Shown here: one piece after another, positions 15,178-23,180 of the stretch
Layout: every line of letters begins with the position of its first letter
Numbering within the stretch: position 1 is the first letter of the stretch
Origin: Verrucomicrobia bacterium UBA1412
GTDB taxonomy: Bacteria; Verrucomicrobiota; Verrucomicrobiia; Limisphaerales; UBA1412
Reading direction: 5' to 3'
Length of the DNA stretch: 23,633 nucleotides
Assembly (NCBI GenBank): GCA_002305615.1
Contig: DBPU01000036.1
Location: 3,132-26,764, forward strand
Made by a program: the position numbers and the translations under genes
Notes under the pieces: model-generated
Seen by the model: the letters and a program-made list of their open reading frames with translations, nothing else
The model's database searches: none
Told to the model about the DNA's origin: nothing

Positions 15178-16749
15178 GTGAATCGATTCTGGCAAACCTG
15201 TCTGATTTTACTGATTGGGGTCGCTGTCGCCGTGCCTCTTCGCTGGGCACACTTGGCACAGCGGCCCTTTCATGCAGATGAATCAGTTCAGGCAATGAAA
15301 TTCCGGACTCTCTGGAACACCGGAGAGTATAAGTATAATCCGGATGAATTTCACGGCCCGACTCTGCACTATTTCAGCCTCCCGTTTCAATGGATTTCAG
15401 GGCAGGATATTGAGACCGAAAGCGAGGCTCCTCTCAGAAGCGTCCCTGCCTTTTTCAGCCTCCTGGCAATGCTGACCCTCTTTTGTTTCAGGAACGCCCT
15501 GGGCCGCTCGGGCCTTTTTATCGGCTCCTTGCTTCTTGCTCTGTCTCCGTCTCTACTCTTCTACAGCCGATATTTCATTCACGAAACACTCCTCTTTACT
15601 TTTACACTGCTTTTCCTTGCCGCCACCTGGCAATACACTCAGACCCACCGGCGCAGATGGATTCTCCTTTCGGGCGTCGCTCTGGCGCTCATGTATGCGA
15701 CCAAGGAGACTTTCGTCTTTAATGTCGCCGCAGCCGCAGGCGGACTTTTCTTCCTGTTAGCTCTGGAGAAATTCAAAGGCAGTTCCACGACTTTCCTGAA
15801 ACAGGTCCCCCGCTCTCACTGGTTCATTGCGCTGGTCGGCTTCCTGGTGACCGGCATCCTTTTCTTCACCTCTTTTTTCACGCATCGGGCCGGACCGCTG
15901 GATTCCATCCTCACCTACTTTCCCTGGCTAGCCAGAGCCGGCGGAGAATCTTCGCACATCTGGCCCTGGTATTATTATCTGGAGCGCTATTTCTGGTTTT
16001 CGAAAGATTCGGGACCTCTTTTTACAGAGCTTTTCCTCCTCATGCTCGCTTTTTTTGGAGTCTGGGCAGGCTTCAAAGACCACTTTTCTCCGGCCATCCG
16101 GCGTCTCTCTCTCTTCCTGAGCGCTTACACAGTGCTTCTGGCCGCCATTTATTGCGCTATTCCTTACAAAACGCCCTGGTGCTTCATCGTCGTTGTTCAG
16201 GGGATGGTTCTCCTGGCCGGCATAGGCACTCATTATCTCTTTTCAATCTGGAAGGGCCGAATTCCCCGCATCCTCATCTCTCTGGTTCTCCTGTGCGGCT
16301 TATCTCATCTCTTCTATCAGGGGCGCCTGATGAACGAAAAGTATTATGAGGAATCCAAAAATCCCCATGTTTACGCTCACACCCTCTCCGACGTGCGGAA
16401 CTTGACCCGTACTGTGCAAAAACTCGGCTCCATCCATCCTGATGGAAACAAAATGCTCATCCAGGTTATCGCCCGCGATGGTGATTACTGGCCTCTGCCT
16501 TGGTATCTGCGCACATTTGAGAATAACACCGGCTGGTATCCGCAAGTCCCTGATAATCTGGCCGCCCCGGTCATCATTTATTCCCCCCGTTTTTCGGCTC
16601 AGGTGAAAGAAGGAGTCAAAAAACCTCATCAGCCCGCCGGTTTTTACGGCTTCCGACCCAACGTATTTTTCCAACTCTCGGTCGAACAGAGCCTCTGGGA
16701 TGAATATGTTGAGAAGGGCCTGGCCCGTGAGGATGAAGAGGAAGATTAA
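15178..16749 (+). CDS. Agl23/GT39-like polytopic membrane glycosyltransferase
   Basis: The 523-residue protein has about ten hydrophobic segments. It starts at GTG 15178, the only upstream start before the first helix, and matches the Agl23 (flippase activity-associated) type of GT39-related protein. The N-terminal external loop holds RPFHADESVQAMKF with the Asp34-Glu35 pair expected for a GT-C glycosyltransferase. The GEYKYNPDEFHGPTLHY segment follows, and YSRYFIHE sits between early helices. GT-C enzymes use lipid-linked sugars on the outer face of the membrane. Named relatives are associated with lipid-linked oligosaccharide pathways, but the donor and acceptor are unknown here. The C-terminal region (from about 420) is soluble and ends in a run of acidic residues. 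It lies 24 bp after the discoidin pair and 54 bp before the GH-A gene. Confidence 0.78.
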   Translation: MNRFWQTCLILLIGVAVAVPLRWAHLAQRPFHADESVQAMKFRTLWNTGEYKYNPDEFHGPTLHYFSLPFQWISGQDIETESEAPLRSVPAFFSLLAMLTLFCFRNALGRSGLFIGSLLLALSPSLLFYSRYFIHETLLFTFTLLFLAATWQYTQTHRRRWILLSGVALALMYATKETFVFNVAAAAGGLFFLLALEKFKGSSTTFLKQVPRSHWFIALVGFLVTGILFFTSFFTHRAGPLDSILTYFPWLARAGGESSHIWPWYYYLERYFWFSKDSGPLFTELFLLMLAFFGVWAGFKDHFSPAIRRLSLFLSAYTVLLAAIYCAIPYKTPWCFIVVVQGMVLLAGIGTHYLFSIWKGRIPRILISLVLLCGLSHLFYQGRLMNEKYYEESKNPHVYAHTLSDVRNLTRTVQKLGSIHPDGNKMLIQVIARDGDYWPLPWYLRTFENNTGWYPQVPDNLAAPVIIYSPRFSAQVKEGVKKPHQPAGFYGFRPNVFFQLSVEQSLWDEYVEKGLAREDEEED

Positions 16750-16803
16750 TAGTTCCCCTGCTTTTTTCCTCGCCACCCTATCCACACTGATTACACTTGA
16801 GCT

Positions 16804-19446
16804 ATGAGTAACGTGTGTAACGGTCTATTGCGCTGCTTCATTATTCCGCTTTGCCTGGCCGCATCGGCTTTTCAGGTTTGCGGAGCCGAGGTCTTAATTG
16901 AAGATTTCCCCGCTCAGGATGCAAAGAATTGGATTTTCGGCAATGGCTCCGAATTCCCAGGGGCTCAAGGCAGCTTTGAAGTTTCACAGGCCGATAAACC
17001 CAACAGCCTCAAAGCCGACTACTGTGGCAAACTCACATTTGATTTCTCAGGCGGCGGCGCCTATGTCGCGGCAGAAACCCGGATTGATCCGCTTCTGCTT
17101 GAAGAGGCTAAGGGCGAGCCCTTCAGCGCTCTGCAGCTCAATCTCTACCGGCCCGAAGGAACTCGGTTCAAAATCCGTCTCACCGACAACTCTGGGCAAA
17201 CCTTCCAGAAAGAAATTCGCTCCGTCCCCGATGAGTGGAGCAAAATCAGCACCACGCTCGATTTATGGGAGGCCTCCTGGGGCGGTAAAAATGACGGTGT
17301 TTTCCACGGCAATCCCACCGCAATCGCTCTTCTGGCCGATAAACTGGAATTGACCAGGGGCGTCGTCCTTTTTGATGACGTCACTTTGCTCACCGGTGAA
17401 GTCCAGAGCCAGGTCAGCCTCACACACTCCTTCCGGTCATGCATCCCAGCGAGCAATTGGAACCTGTATGGCGGCGGCCGGGAAACTAAACTGGCCTTAT
17501 CGCCCGCCAATGAATCCAGAGAGCAGGAACTGCCGGTGCTCACCCTAGATTTTTCCGGCTCTTCCAAAAACGCCACTCTGAACTTTCCTCAGCGCACACT
17601 GCCGGGAATCACCAGGCAAATCACGCTCAAAGGCAAGGGCGATCCTACTGGCCTGAAAATCACGCTTCACGCTTATACCCATTTCATGACCTTCTACAAA
17701 GAGCTCTCGCCGACTCTCACTCCGGAAGGCTTTGAGTTTTCCACCGATATGCCCCCGGGCAACGGCTGGGGATACGCCGGCGGCGAAAATGACGGCAAAA
17801 TACACGGTCCTCTGCGTCTGGGACGCATCGAATGGAGAGGCTCTGAATCCAAAATCTATAAGCTGGAAGATTTCGATATCCTCCTGACTTCTACCGCGCT
17901 CTCGGATTCCGTGTTCATGCAGTATGCGAAAAACACCCCCTCGGAAAACGAGAAGGAACTCAGCTTCACCTGGTACGCCCAATCAATGGCCTCCGAGCCT
18001 CTGAAAGGCAAGCTCAGCTACACTCTTAAAAACTGGAATGGCGATATCCTCCAGAGAGCGGAGCGCGAAGTAGCCCTCGCGCCGAAGCTTGAGAACACCT
18101 CGGAAACATTTCGGACGCCTCTCCCGGAGAACCTGAACTTCCTGGAGGCAGTCTTCACCTTTTCAGCTCCCGGATTGCGCCAGGAACCGGCCACCTGCAC
18201 CTGGCTGGGAAATTTCCCCCGCAACTCGGATTATTCCATGGACCCTCGATCGCCCTTCGGCATGGGAATCTACCTCTACCGCTTGTCCACGAATCAAATG
18301 AGCAAGGTTGCCCAAATGGCCGCCCAGGCCGGAGTCAAGTGGTCGCGTGAGGAATTCAACTGGGGAATGCTCGAGCCACGCAAGGGTGAGTATAACTGGC
18401 CCTTCTTTGATCACCTGGTTTCCACTGCCGAAAGCTATGGCATTCAGGTTTACGGAATCGCCGGCTATTGGTCCGGCTGGACTCAACCCTATACTCAACA
18501 GGGCATCGAAGACTATCTGGAATATCTGCGGGCCTGCGTTACCCGCTACCGGGGCCGCATTAAGCATTGGGAAATCTGGAATGAGCCCAACATCTTCTTC
18601 TGGCAAGGTCCCAAGGAAATGTATGCCGAACTCCTGATCCGCAGCTACCGGATGATAAAGGAGATCGACCCCGAAATTCAGGTCCTGGGCCTCTCCACCG
18701 CGGGAATCGATTTCAATTTCATCGACCAAATGCTCAAGAAGGAAACTCCTTTTGATATCCTGACCATCCATCCCTATCGCTCCGTGCTCGTGGAGGAGAC
18801 CTTTATCAACGACCTGCAAAAAGCCGACCGCAAGATCAATCCCTCTCCTGAGGCTCCCCGGCGGCCCATCTGGAATACGGAAATGGGCTGGGCGACACAT
18901 ACCGAGCACCACATGCTGCGGCAGGATTTCACCCCCAACTCCGAGCGCAAGCAGGCCGAGTTCCTGGCTCGCACCCATCTGACCACGATCGCTTCGGGCG
19001 TAAACCCCAAAAACTTCTGGTACAACTTCCGCAACGACGGCGATGATCCCTGGTATTTCGAGTTCAATATGGGTATCACACGGCAGGATTTCTCGCCCAA
19101 ACCGGCTTATGCGGTCTTTTCGGCCATGACTCATGTTCTGAAGGGAACCTCTTTTTCTAGGCTGGTGAAGCTGAAAAACGGCACTCTGGTCGCCTTCTTT
19201 CTCCCTCAATCCGATCAGGAGAATAAAGCGGTCGTAGCGCTCTGGAATCCTCAGCTGGTCACAACCCTGCCTGTTGAATTCAAAGACGGCGCGAACACCG
19301 GGGCTGATGAGACCGGGCTCTTGATCAACAGCGCGGAGTTTTCCTTTGAAAAAATCGTCAATGCGATCGGTGAAGAAATTCCCCAGTCAGCCAACATCCC
19401 TCTTTCGAAAGGCCCTCCGGTCTATCTGGTTTTGAAAAGGAAATAG
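16804..19446 (+). CDS. Large secreted clan GH-A glycoside hydrolase with two N-terminal beta-sandwich-like modules
   Basis: The 880-residue protein starts with a signal peptide (FIIPLCLAASAFQVCG, cleavage near residue 28). Two N-terminal modules follow (about 29-200 and 205-365). They share an internal signature, KNDGVFHGNPTAI and ENDGKIHGPLRLG, each near the end of a module, which suggests a duplicated carbohydrate-binding domain. Residues about 480-790 are a TIM barrel of the GH5/GH39 type, with acid/base Glu594 in WEIWNEPN and nucleophile Glu693 in IWNTEMGW. A C-terminal beta domain (about 795-880) is typical of GH39-like enzymes. The exact family and substrate are not decided by the motifs. 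The oppB-like gene follows by 36 bp, so uptake of the released oligosaccharides or peptides is conceivable (inference). Confidence 0.8.
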   Translation: MSNVCNGLLRCFIIPLCLAASAFQVCGAEVLIEDFPAQDAKNWIFGNGSEFPGAQGSFEVSQADKPNSLKADYCGKLTFDFSGGGAYVAAETRIDPLLLEEAKGEPFSALQLNLYRPEGTRFKIRLTDNSGQTFQKEIRSVPDEWSKISTTLDLWEASWGGKNDGVFHGNPTAIALLADKLELTRGVVLFDDVTLLTGEVQSQVSLTHSFRSCIPASNWNLYGGGRETKLALSPANESREQELPVLTLDFSGSSKNATLNFPQRTLPGITRQITLKGKGDPTGLKITLHAYTHFMTFYKELSPTLTPEGFEFSTDMPPGNGWGYAGGENDGKIHGPLRLGRIEWRGSESKIYKLEDFDILLTSTALSDSVFMQYAKNTPSENEKELSFTWYAQSMASEPLKGKLSYTLKNWNGDILQRAEREVALAPKLENTSETFRTPLPENLNFLEAVFTFSAPGLRQEPATCTWLGNFPRNSDYSMDPRSPFGMGIYLYRLSTNQMSKVAQMAAQAGVKWSREEFNWGMLEPRKGEYNWPFFDHLVSTAESYGIQVYGIAGYWSGWTQPYTQQGIEDYLEYLRACVTRYRGRIKHWEIWNEPNIFFWQGPKEMYAELLIRSYRMIKEIDPEIQVLGLSTAGIDFNFIDQMLKKETPFDILTIHPYRSVLVEETFINDLQKADRKINPSPEAPRRPIWNTEMGWATHTEHHMLRQDFTPNSERKQAEFLARTHLTTIASGVNPKNFWYNFRNDGDDPWYFEFNMGITRQDFSPKPAYAVFSAMTHVLKGTSFSRLVKLKNGTLVAFFLPQSDQENKAVVALWNPQLVTTLPVEFKDGANTGADETGLLINSAEFSFEKIVNAIGEEIPQSANIPLSKGPPVYLVLKRK

Positions 19447-19457
19447 AGATGCAACAC

Positions 19458-19475
19458 GAGTTCATCGCTGAACTC
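19458..19475 (+). other. Perfect 7-bp hairpin between the GH-A and oppB-like genes
   Basis: GAGTTCA, loop TCGC, TGAACTC forms a perfect stem-loop 11 bp after the GH-A stop. It ends 7 nt before the GTG start of the permease gene. It has no T-run, so termination is unlikely. It could stabilise the upstream mRNA, mark a processing site, or hinder ribosome access to the GTG. Confidence 0.6.
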
Positions 19476-19482
19476 TCATAAC

Positions 19483-20409
19483 GTGGAACGGCTGACCCAT
19501 ATCGTCAAACGTATTTTCTTCCTGATCCCGCTGGTGCTGGTAATCAGCTTTCTCGCCTTTTCTTTGGTGCGCATCGCTCCGGGCGGCCCCTTCGATACGG
19601 AGCGCAAGCCGGCCTCACCCGAAATCGAACGCAACCTGGCCGCTCGCTATCATCTGGATCAGCCCCTCTGGAAGCAATACCTCTTCTTCCTACAGGGAGT
19701 CTCCCACGGAGACCTGGGCGCCTCGCTCAAATACCGGAACCACACGGTCACCGATATCATTAAGCAAGGGATGCCCATCTCCATCCTGCTGGGAGTTCTT
19801 TCTTTCGGATTGGCTCTGGGTCTGGGCGTTCCCCTGGGTTTCATTGCCGCCATACGCAAAGGCACCTGGCTCGATTACTCGGCGACGCTCCTGGCTCTCT
19901 CGGCCATCTGCGTGCCGGGCTTCATCCTGGCGCCTCTGCTCATCCTGCTCTTTTCCATCCATTGGGAGATTTTCCCGGTGGCACTCTGGGGCACTCCCCT
20001 CCATGCGGTCCTACCAGTGGTCTCTCTGGGCGTTTACTTTGCAGGCCGAGTTGCCCGCCTCACCCGAGAAGGGATGATCACCGCCCTGCAATCGGATTTC
20101 ATCATCACTGCACGCGCCAAGGGGCTCTCAGATTTCAGCATCTATTTCAAACACGCCTTCCGTCTGGGAATCCTGCCGCTGCTCTCCTATTCGGGACCGC
20201 TCTTGGCGGATCTCCTGACCGGCTCATTCATCGTCGAAAATATCTTTCAGATACCGGGAATTGGCGTCTTCATGGTCAATTCTTCACTCAACCGCGACTA
20301 TACGATGGTTGTCGGCCTGGCGCTGGTCTATTCGGTCCTGCTCCTCGTCCTCAACCTGCTGGTCGATATCCTCTATAGCTACCTGGACCCCAGGATCAAA
20401 CTCCAATGA
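19483..20409 (+). CDS. OppB/DppB-type ABC transporter permease
   Basis: The 308-residue product is an inner-membrane permease subunit of the peptide/nickel/oligosaccharide ABC importer family. It has about six transmembrane segments, starting with IFFLIPLVLVISFLAFSLVR. The family-typical RIAPGGPFD follows at 30-38. The EAA loop that contacts the ATPase is ARAKGLSDFSIYFKHAF at about 210-226. The C-terminus ends LDPRIKL, as in OppB. The start is a GTG with no ribosome-binding site and a hairpin just upstream. It overlaps the oppC-like gene by 4 bp. No substrate-binding protein or ATPase is in the window, so the substrate is open: oligopeptides or sugars. Confidence 0.9.
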   Translation: MERLTHIVKRIFFLIPLVLVISFLAFSLVRIAPGGPFDTERKPASPEIERNLAARYHLDQPLWKQYLFFLQGVSHGDLGASLKYRNHTVTDIIKQGMPISILLGVLSFGLALGLGVPLGFIAAIRKGTWLDYSATLLALSAICVPGFILAPLLILLFSIHWEIFPVALWGTPLHAVLPVVSLGVYFAGRVARLTREGMITALQSDFIITARAKGLSDFSIYFKHAFRLGILPLLSYSGPLLADLLTGSFIVENIFQIPGIGVFMVNSSLNRDYTMVVGLALVYSVLLLVLNLLVDILYSYLDPRIKLQ

Positions 20410-21329
20410 GCACGAACCGCCTTCTATCCCCTTCGCAACTAGCCTGGAGACGGTTCAAAAAAAACCGTCTGGCTCTCTATAGTGCGTGTTACCTGGCGGC
20501 TCTCCTTGTCTTTATCCTCCTCTATCCCTTCTTTTCCAAGGTCAACCCCAATGAGCTGAGCGACCTCCTGAACTCTCCGCCCAGCACTGAGCATCTCTTC
20601 GGAACTGATGACCACGGCCGGGATTTATTTGCCCGGACGCTTTTCGGCACCCGTATCTCTCTCCTTGTCGGGGCCGTGGGTGCGCTCGTGAGCCTCTTTA
20701 TCGGAGTTATCTGGGGAGCTGCGGCAGGCTATCTGGGAGGCAAAGTCGATTCGGTCATGATGCGTTTTGTGGATGTGCTCTATTGCCTGCCCTCTATTGT
20801 GTTCGTGATCGCGCTGATAACGACCTTGGAAGGGCTTGCACAGAATTATTTTTCCTCCTTCAAATTATTCCAGGGGGATTCAGCCTACCTCATCCGCCTC
20901 CTTTTCCTCTTCACCGGTCTGGGGGCGATCTCCTGGCTCACCATGGCGCGCATCGTCCGGGGACAAGTTCTCTCCCTGCGTCAGATGCCGTTTGTGGAAG
21001 CCAGCAAAGTCCTCGGAGCCGGACCGCTGCGGATCCTCTTCCGCCACATTATCCCCAACGTAGCCGGAGTCGCTATCGTCTATCTGGCTCTGACGGTCCC
21101 GGCCATTATCCTCAATGAATCCTTCCTGAGCTATCTGGGTATCGGCGTACAGCCGCCTCAAGCCAGTCTGGGCTCGCTGATCGCCGGCGGTGCGGGACAG
21201 ATCAACCCCATACGTATCTACTGGTGGAGCATCCTATTTCCCACCTCGCTTCTGGTAACGGTACTCCTCTCGCTCAATTTCCTGGCCGACGGATTGCGGG
21301 ACGCACTCGACCCCCGCGACGCCAAGTAA
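20406..21329 (+). CDS. OppC/DppC-type ABC transporter permease
   Basis: The 307-residue product is the second permease subunit of the same importer. It shows the OppC signatures: LAWRRFKKNRLAL near the N-terminus, HLFGTDDHGRDLFARTLFG at 63-81, EAA loop EASKVLGAGPLRILFRHIIP at 198-217, SYLGIGVQPPQASLGSLI at 242-259, and the ending LADGLRDALDPR. Its ATG overlaps the TGA of the preceding gene (ATGA), which implies translational coupling. An insertion around 140-165 (ITTLEGLAQNYFSSFKLFQ) enlarges the loop after the third helix, as in part of this family. The gene ends 18 bp from the stop of the convergent GHL10 gene. No ATPase gene follows on this strand. Confidence 0.92.
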   Translation: MSTNRLLSPSQLAWRRFKKNRLALYSACYLAALLVFILLYPFFSKVNPNELSDLLNSPPSTEHLFGTDDHGRDLFARTLFGTRISLLVGAVGALVSLFIGVIWGAAAGYLGGKVDSVMMRFVDVLYCLPSIVFVIALITTLEGLAQNYFSSFKLFQGDSAYLIRLLFLFTGLGAISWLTMARIVRGQVLSLRQMPFVEASKVLGAGPLRILFRHIIPNVAGVAIVYLALTVPAIILNESFLSYLGIGVQPPQASLGSLIAGGAGQINPIRIYWWSILFPTSLLVTVLLSLNFLADGLRDALDPRDAK

Positions 21330-21347
21330 CCTTCCGCGCTTCTCCCG

Positions 21348-22952
21348 CTACGGTTTGACACGCTTCCAGACCCCTTTCGGGCTCTCATTATGGAAGCGAT
21401 TCACAGCCGTCACGCCGTAGAGATACTGTCTTTTGCCATCCCGGAAAGGTATCCGGATAGAGGTCTGCCGAGTCGTCCCGACGATATTCTCAGGCCGGGT
21501 CAAATCCATAGGGCTCCCATCGGGCACCCGGTAGATGACATAATAATTGGCCGAGCTCGGGTTCCTGATATTGGCATCGGATTTCCACTCCAGGAGATAG
21601 GCACCCTCCACCTTTTTGAGCGTCAGGTTCTTCACCTCCGCAGACTCTCCCGGATTCATCCGGGTATAGGCGGGAATCAAGGCCGGGTAGCGGTGGTAGT
21701 TGGTTTGCAACTGCGTGGCAATGCCTCCCGTATTTTTCAGGAGCTCATCGGCTGGCCAGAAACAGTTTCCGCCGATATTGGAATACTTCCGGCTCATCTC
21801 TATTTTCTCGCGCAGCTCTTTCATCTCCATCGTCCGGACCACGTTCTGGCCGATATAGAGATGTCTTCCATTGGCGTTGCGGTTCCACCACTCCGCCAGC
21901 GTGGCATAATCTGCCGTTTTGTGGCCGATCTCCCAGTAAATCTGGGGGATGTTATAATCTATCCAGCCAAATTGAACCCATTTCAGGACATCCGCATACA
22001 GGTCCTTGTAGTTCTGGAGTCCTCCGGTATCGCTGCCGGAGCCGTCGGGCGTACTGTTCTTATTGCGGTAAATTCCGAACGGACTCACTCCCAGGCGCAC
22101 CCAGGGCTTCACATCCAGGATCGTATGCTTAATCTCCTGAATCAGACGGTTCACGTTATCCCTGCGCCAATCCTCTTTCTGATCGGCTCCCCAGCCGGCC
22201 CCCAGACCATAACGCCGGAAACTTTCCCGGTCATCAAACTCCACTCCCTTCTCCGGGTACGGGTAGAAATAATCATCCATGTGGATGGCGTCCACGTCAT
22301 AGCGGCTGACGATATCCTTAATAACGCTGCAGATGAACTGCCGATTAGCGGGGATTCCCGGGTCGAAAACGATCAGCTTGCCATACTGGACGAACCGCCC
22401 CGGCTCACGCTGATAAAGATGGTTCTTGGCGAAAATCGCACTTCCGCCCGAGGCGCTGGCCCGATACGGATTAAGCCAGGCATGGAACTCCATATTCCGC
22501 TTGTGGCATTCCCCAATGAGAAACTCCATCGGGTCCCAGAGCGGCTGGGGCGCGGCTCCCTGCTTTCCGGTGAAGAATCGGCTCCACGGCTCCAGACGGG
22601 AGGGATACCACGCATCGGCTTCGGGTCGCACCTGAAATATCACGGCATTGATCCCGCATTTTTTCAGGAAATCGAGCTTCCGGACAAAATCCTTGCGCAT
22701 CTCCGCCGGGCTCATCTTCGCATACTCCTCCTGGAAAACAGTATGAATCCAGGCTCCACGGAATTCGCGCTTGCCGCTGGCCTTTTCAATCCGGGCCCGG
22801 TCCGGTTTCGCCTGAGCTTCCTTTCGTGCGGGTGAGGCCTTGGTCTCGGCCAGAGTCTTGGATGAAACACTCCACATCAGGAGAACTGCCATACTGACCA
22901 TCAGTGCAAATGCAACGCTATATCGCCAATTCCTCATAACATGCGCGATCAT
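21348..22952 (-). CDS. GHL10-family glycosidase-like lipoprotein or secreted protein with C-terminal Fn3-like domain
   Basis: From ATG 22952 the product has 534 residues. An N-terminal hydrophobic segment (about 13-28) serves as signal peptide or anchor. A short Lys/Ala-rich linker precedes the GHL10 (DUF187/YngK-like) TIM barrel, about 62-400. It begins EFRGAWIHTVF and has GINAVIFQVRPEADAWYPS, then HAWLNPYRA, DAIHMDDYFYPYP (about 221-233), VRLGVSPFGIYRN and IDYNIPQIYWEIG. The Asp pair in HMDDYF is the likely catalytic site. Residues about 436-534 look like an Fn3-type domain. Relatives act on bacterial or plant polysaccharides, but the activity is poorly defined. The frame opens with a TTG at 23018. 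ATG 22952 is preferred because a run of six Gs sits 8 nt before it and the signal segment then starts properly. ATG 22937 is an alternative. Confidence 0.82.
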   Translation of the reverse strand: MIAHVMRNWRYSVAFALMVSMAVLLMWSVSSKTLAETKASPARKEAQAKPDRARIEKASGKREFRGAWIHTVFQEEYAKMSPAEMRKDFVRKLDFLKKCGINAVIFQVRPEADAWYPSRLEPWSRFFTGKQGAAPQPLWDPMEFLIGECHKRNMEFHAWLNPYRASASGGSAIFAKNHLYQREPGRFVQYGKLIVFDPGIPANRQFICSVIKDIVSRYDVDAIHMDDYFYPYPEKGVEFDDRESFRRYGLGAGWGADQKEDWRRDNVNRLIQEIKHTILDVKPWVRLGVSPFGIYRNKNSTPDGSGSDTGGLQNYKDLYADVLKWVQFGWIDYNIPQIYWEIGHKTADYATLAEWWNRNANGRHLYIGQNVVRTMEMKELREKIEMSRKYSNIGGNCFWPADELLKNTGGIATQLQTNYHRYPALIPAYTRMNPGESAEVKNLTLKKVEGAYLLEWKSDANIRNPSSANYYVIYRVPDGSPMDLTRPENIVGTTRQTSIRIPFRDGKRQYLYGVTAVNRFHNESPKGVWKRVKP

Positions 22953-23045
22953 AGAAAATACCCCCCGAAAAGAAAACAGAAAACTGCCTCCACATCCCAA
23001 GCCCCTCTGCTTTTCCAACTATTACATAAAACCGAAAAATACGTA

Positions 23046-23156
23046 GGAACCGCAGATGACGCAGATTTCACAGATGAATGCAGGGCAGAACATTAGGTCC
23101 GCTCATCTCCCTGAAAAATCTGCGCGAATCTGCGTAATCTGCGGTTTCATGGTTCC
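23046..23156. repeat. Imperfect inverted-repeat element built of 9-bp subunits
   Basis: The left arm (23048-23075, AACCGCAGATGACGCAGATT then TCACAGAT) is matched by an inverted right arm (23118-23146) with only a few mismatches and one indel. GGAACC at 23046-23051 and GGTTCC at 23151-23156 extend the symmetry. Within each arm the sequence repeats every 9 bp (CGCAGATGA, CGCAGATTT, CACAGATGA). The central spacer is 42 bp. A further partial copy, AATCTGCGG, lies at 23162-23170. The element sits between two minus-strand genes. Similar CAGATnACGCAGATT palindromes occur dispersed in many environmental bacteria. Confidence 0.85.
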
Positions 23157-23180
23157 TTGGCAATCTGCGGATAAATGACT

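Noticed and set aside
21390..22835. 481-residue open frame on the plus strand inside the GHL10 gene
   Set aside because: The minus-strand frame shows clear GHL10 motifs. The long plus-strand frame is a composition shadow with no domain or signal.
23046..23170. CRISPR array suggested by repeated CGCAGAT units
   Set aside because: The units are contiguous 9-bp repeats arranged as inverted arms, with no regular 30-40 bp spacers and no cas genes.
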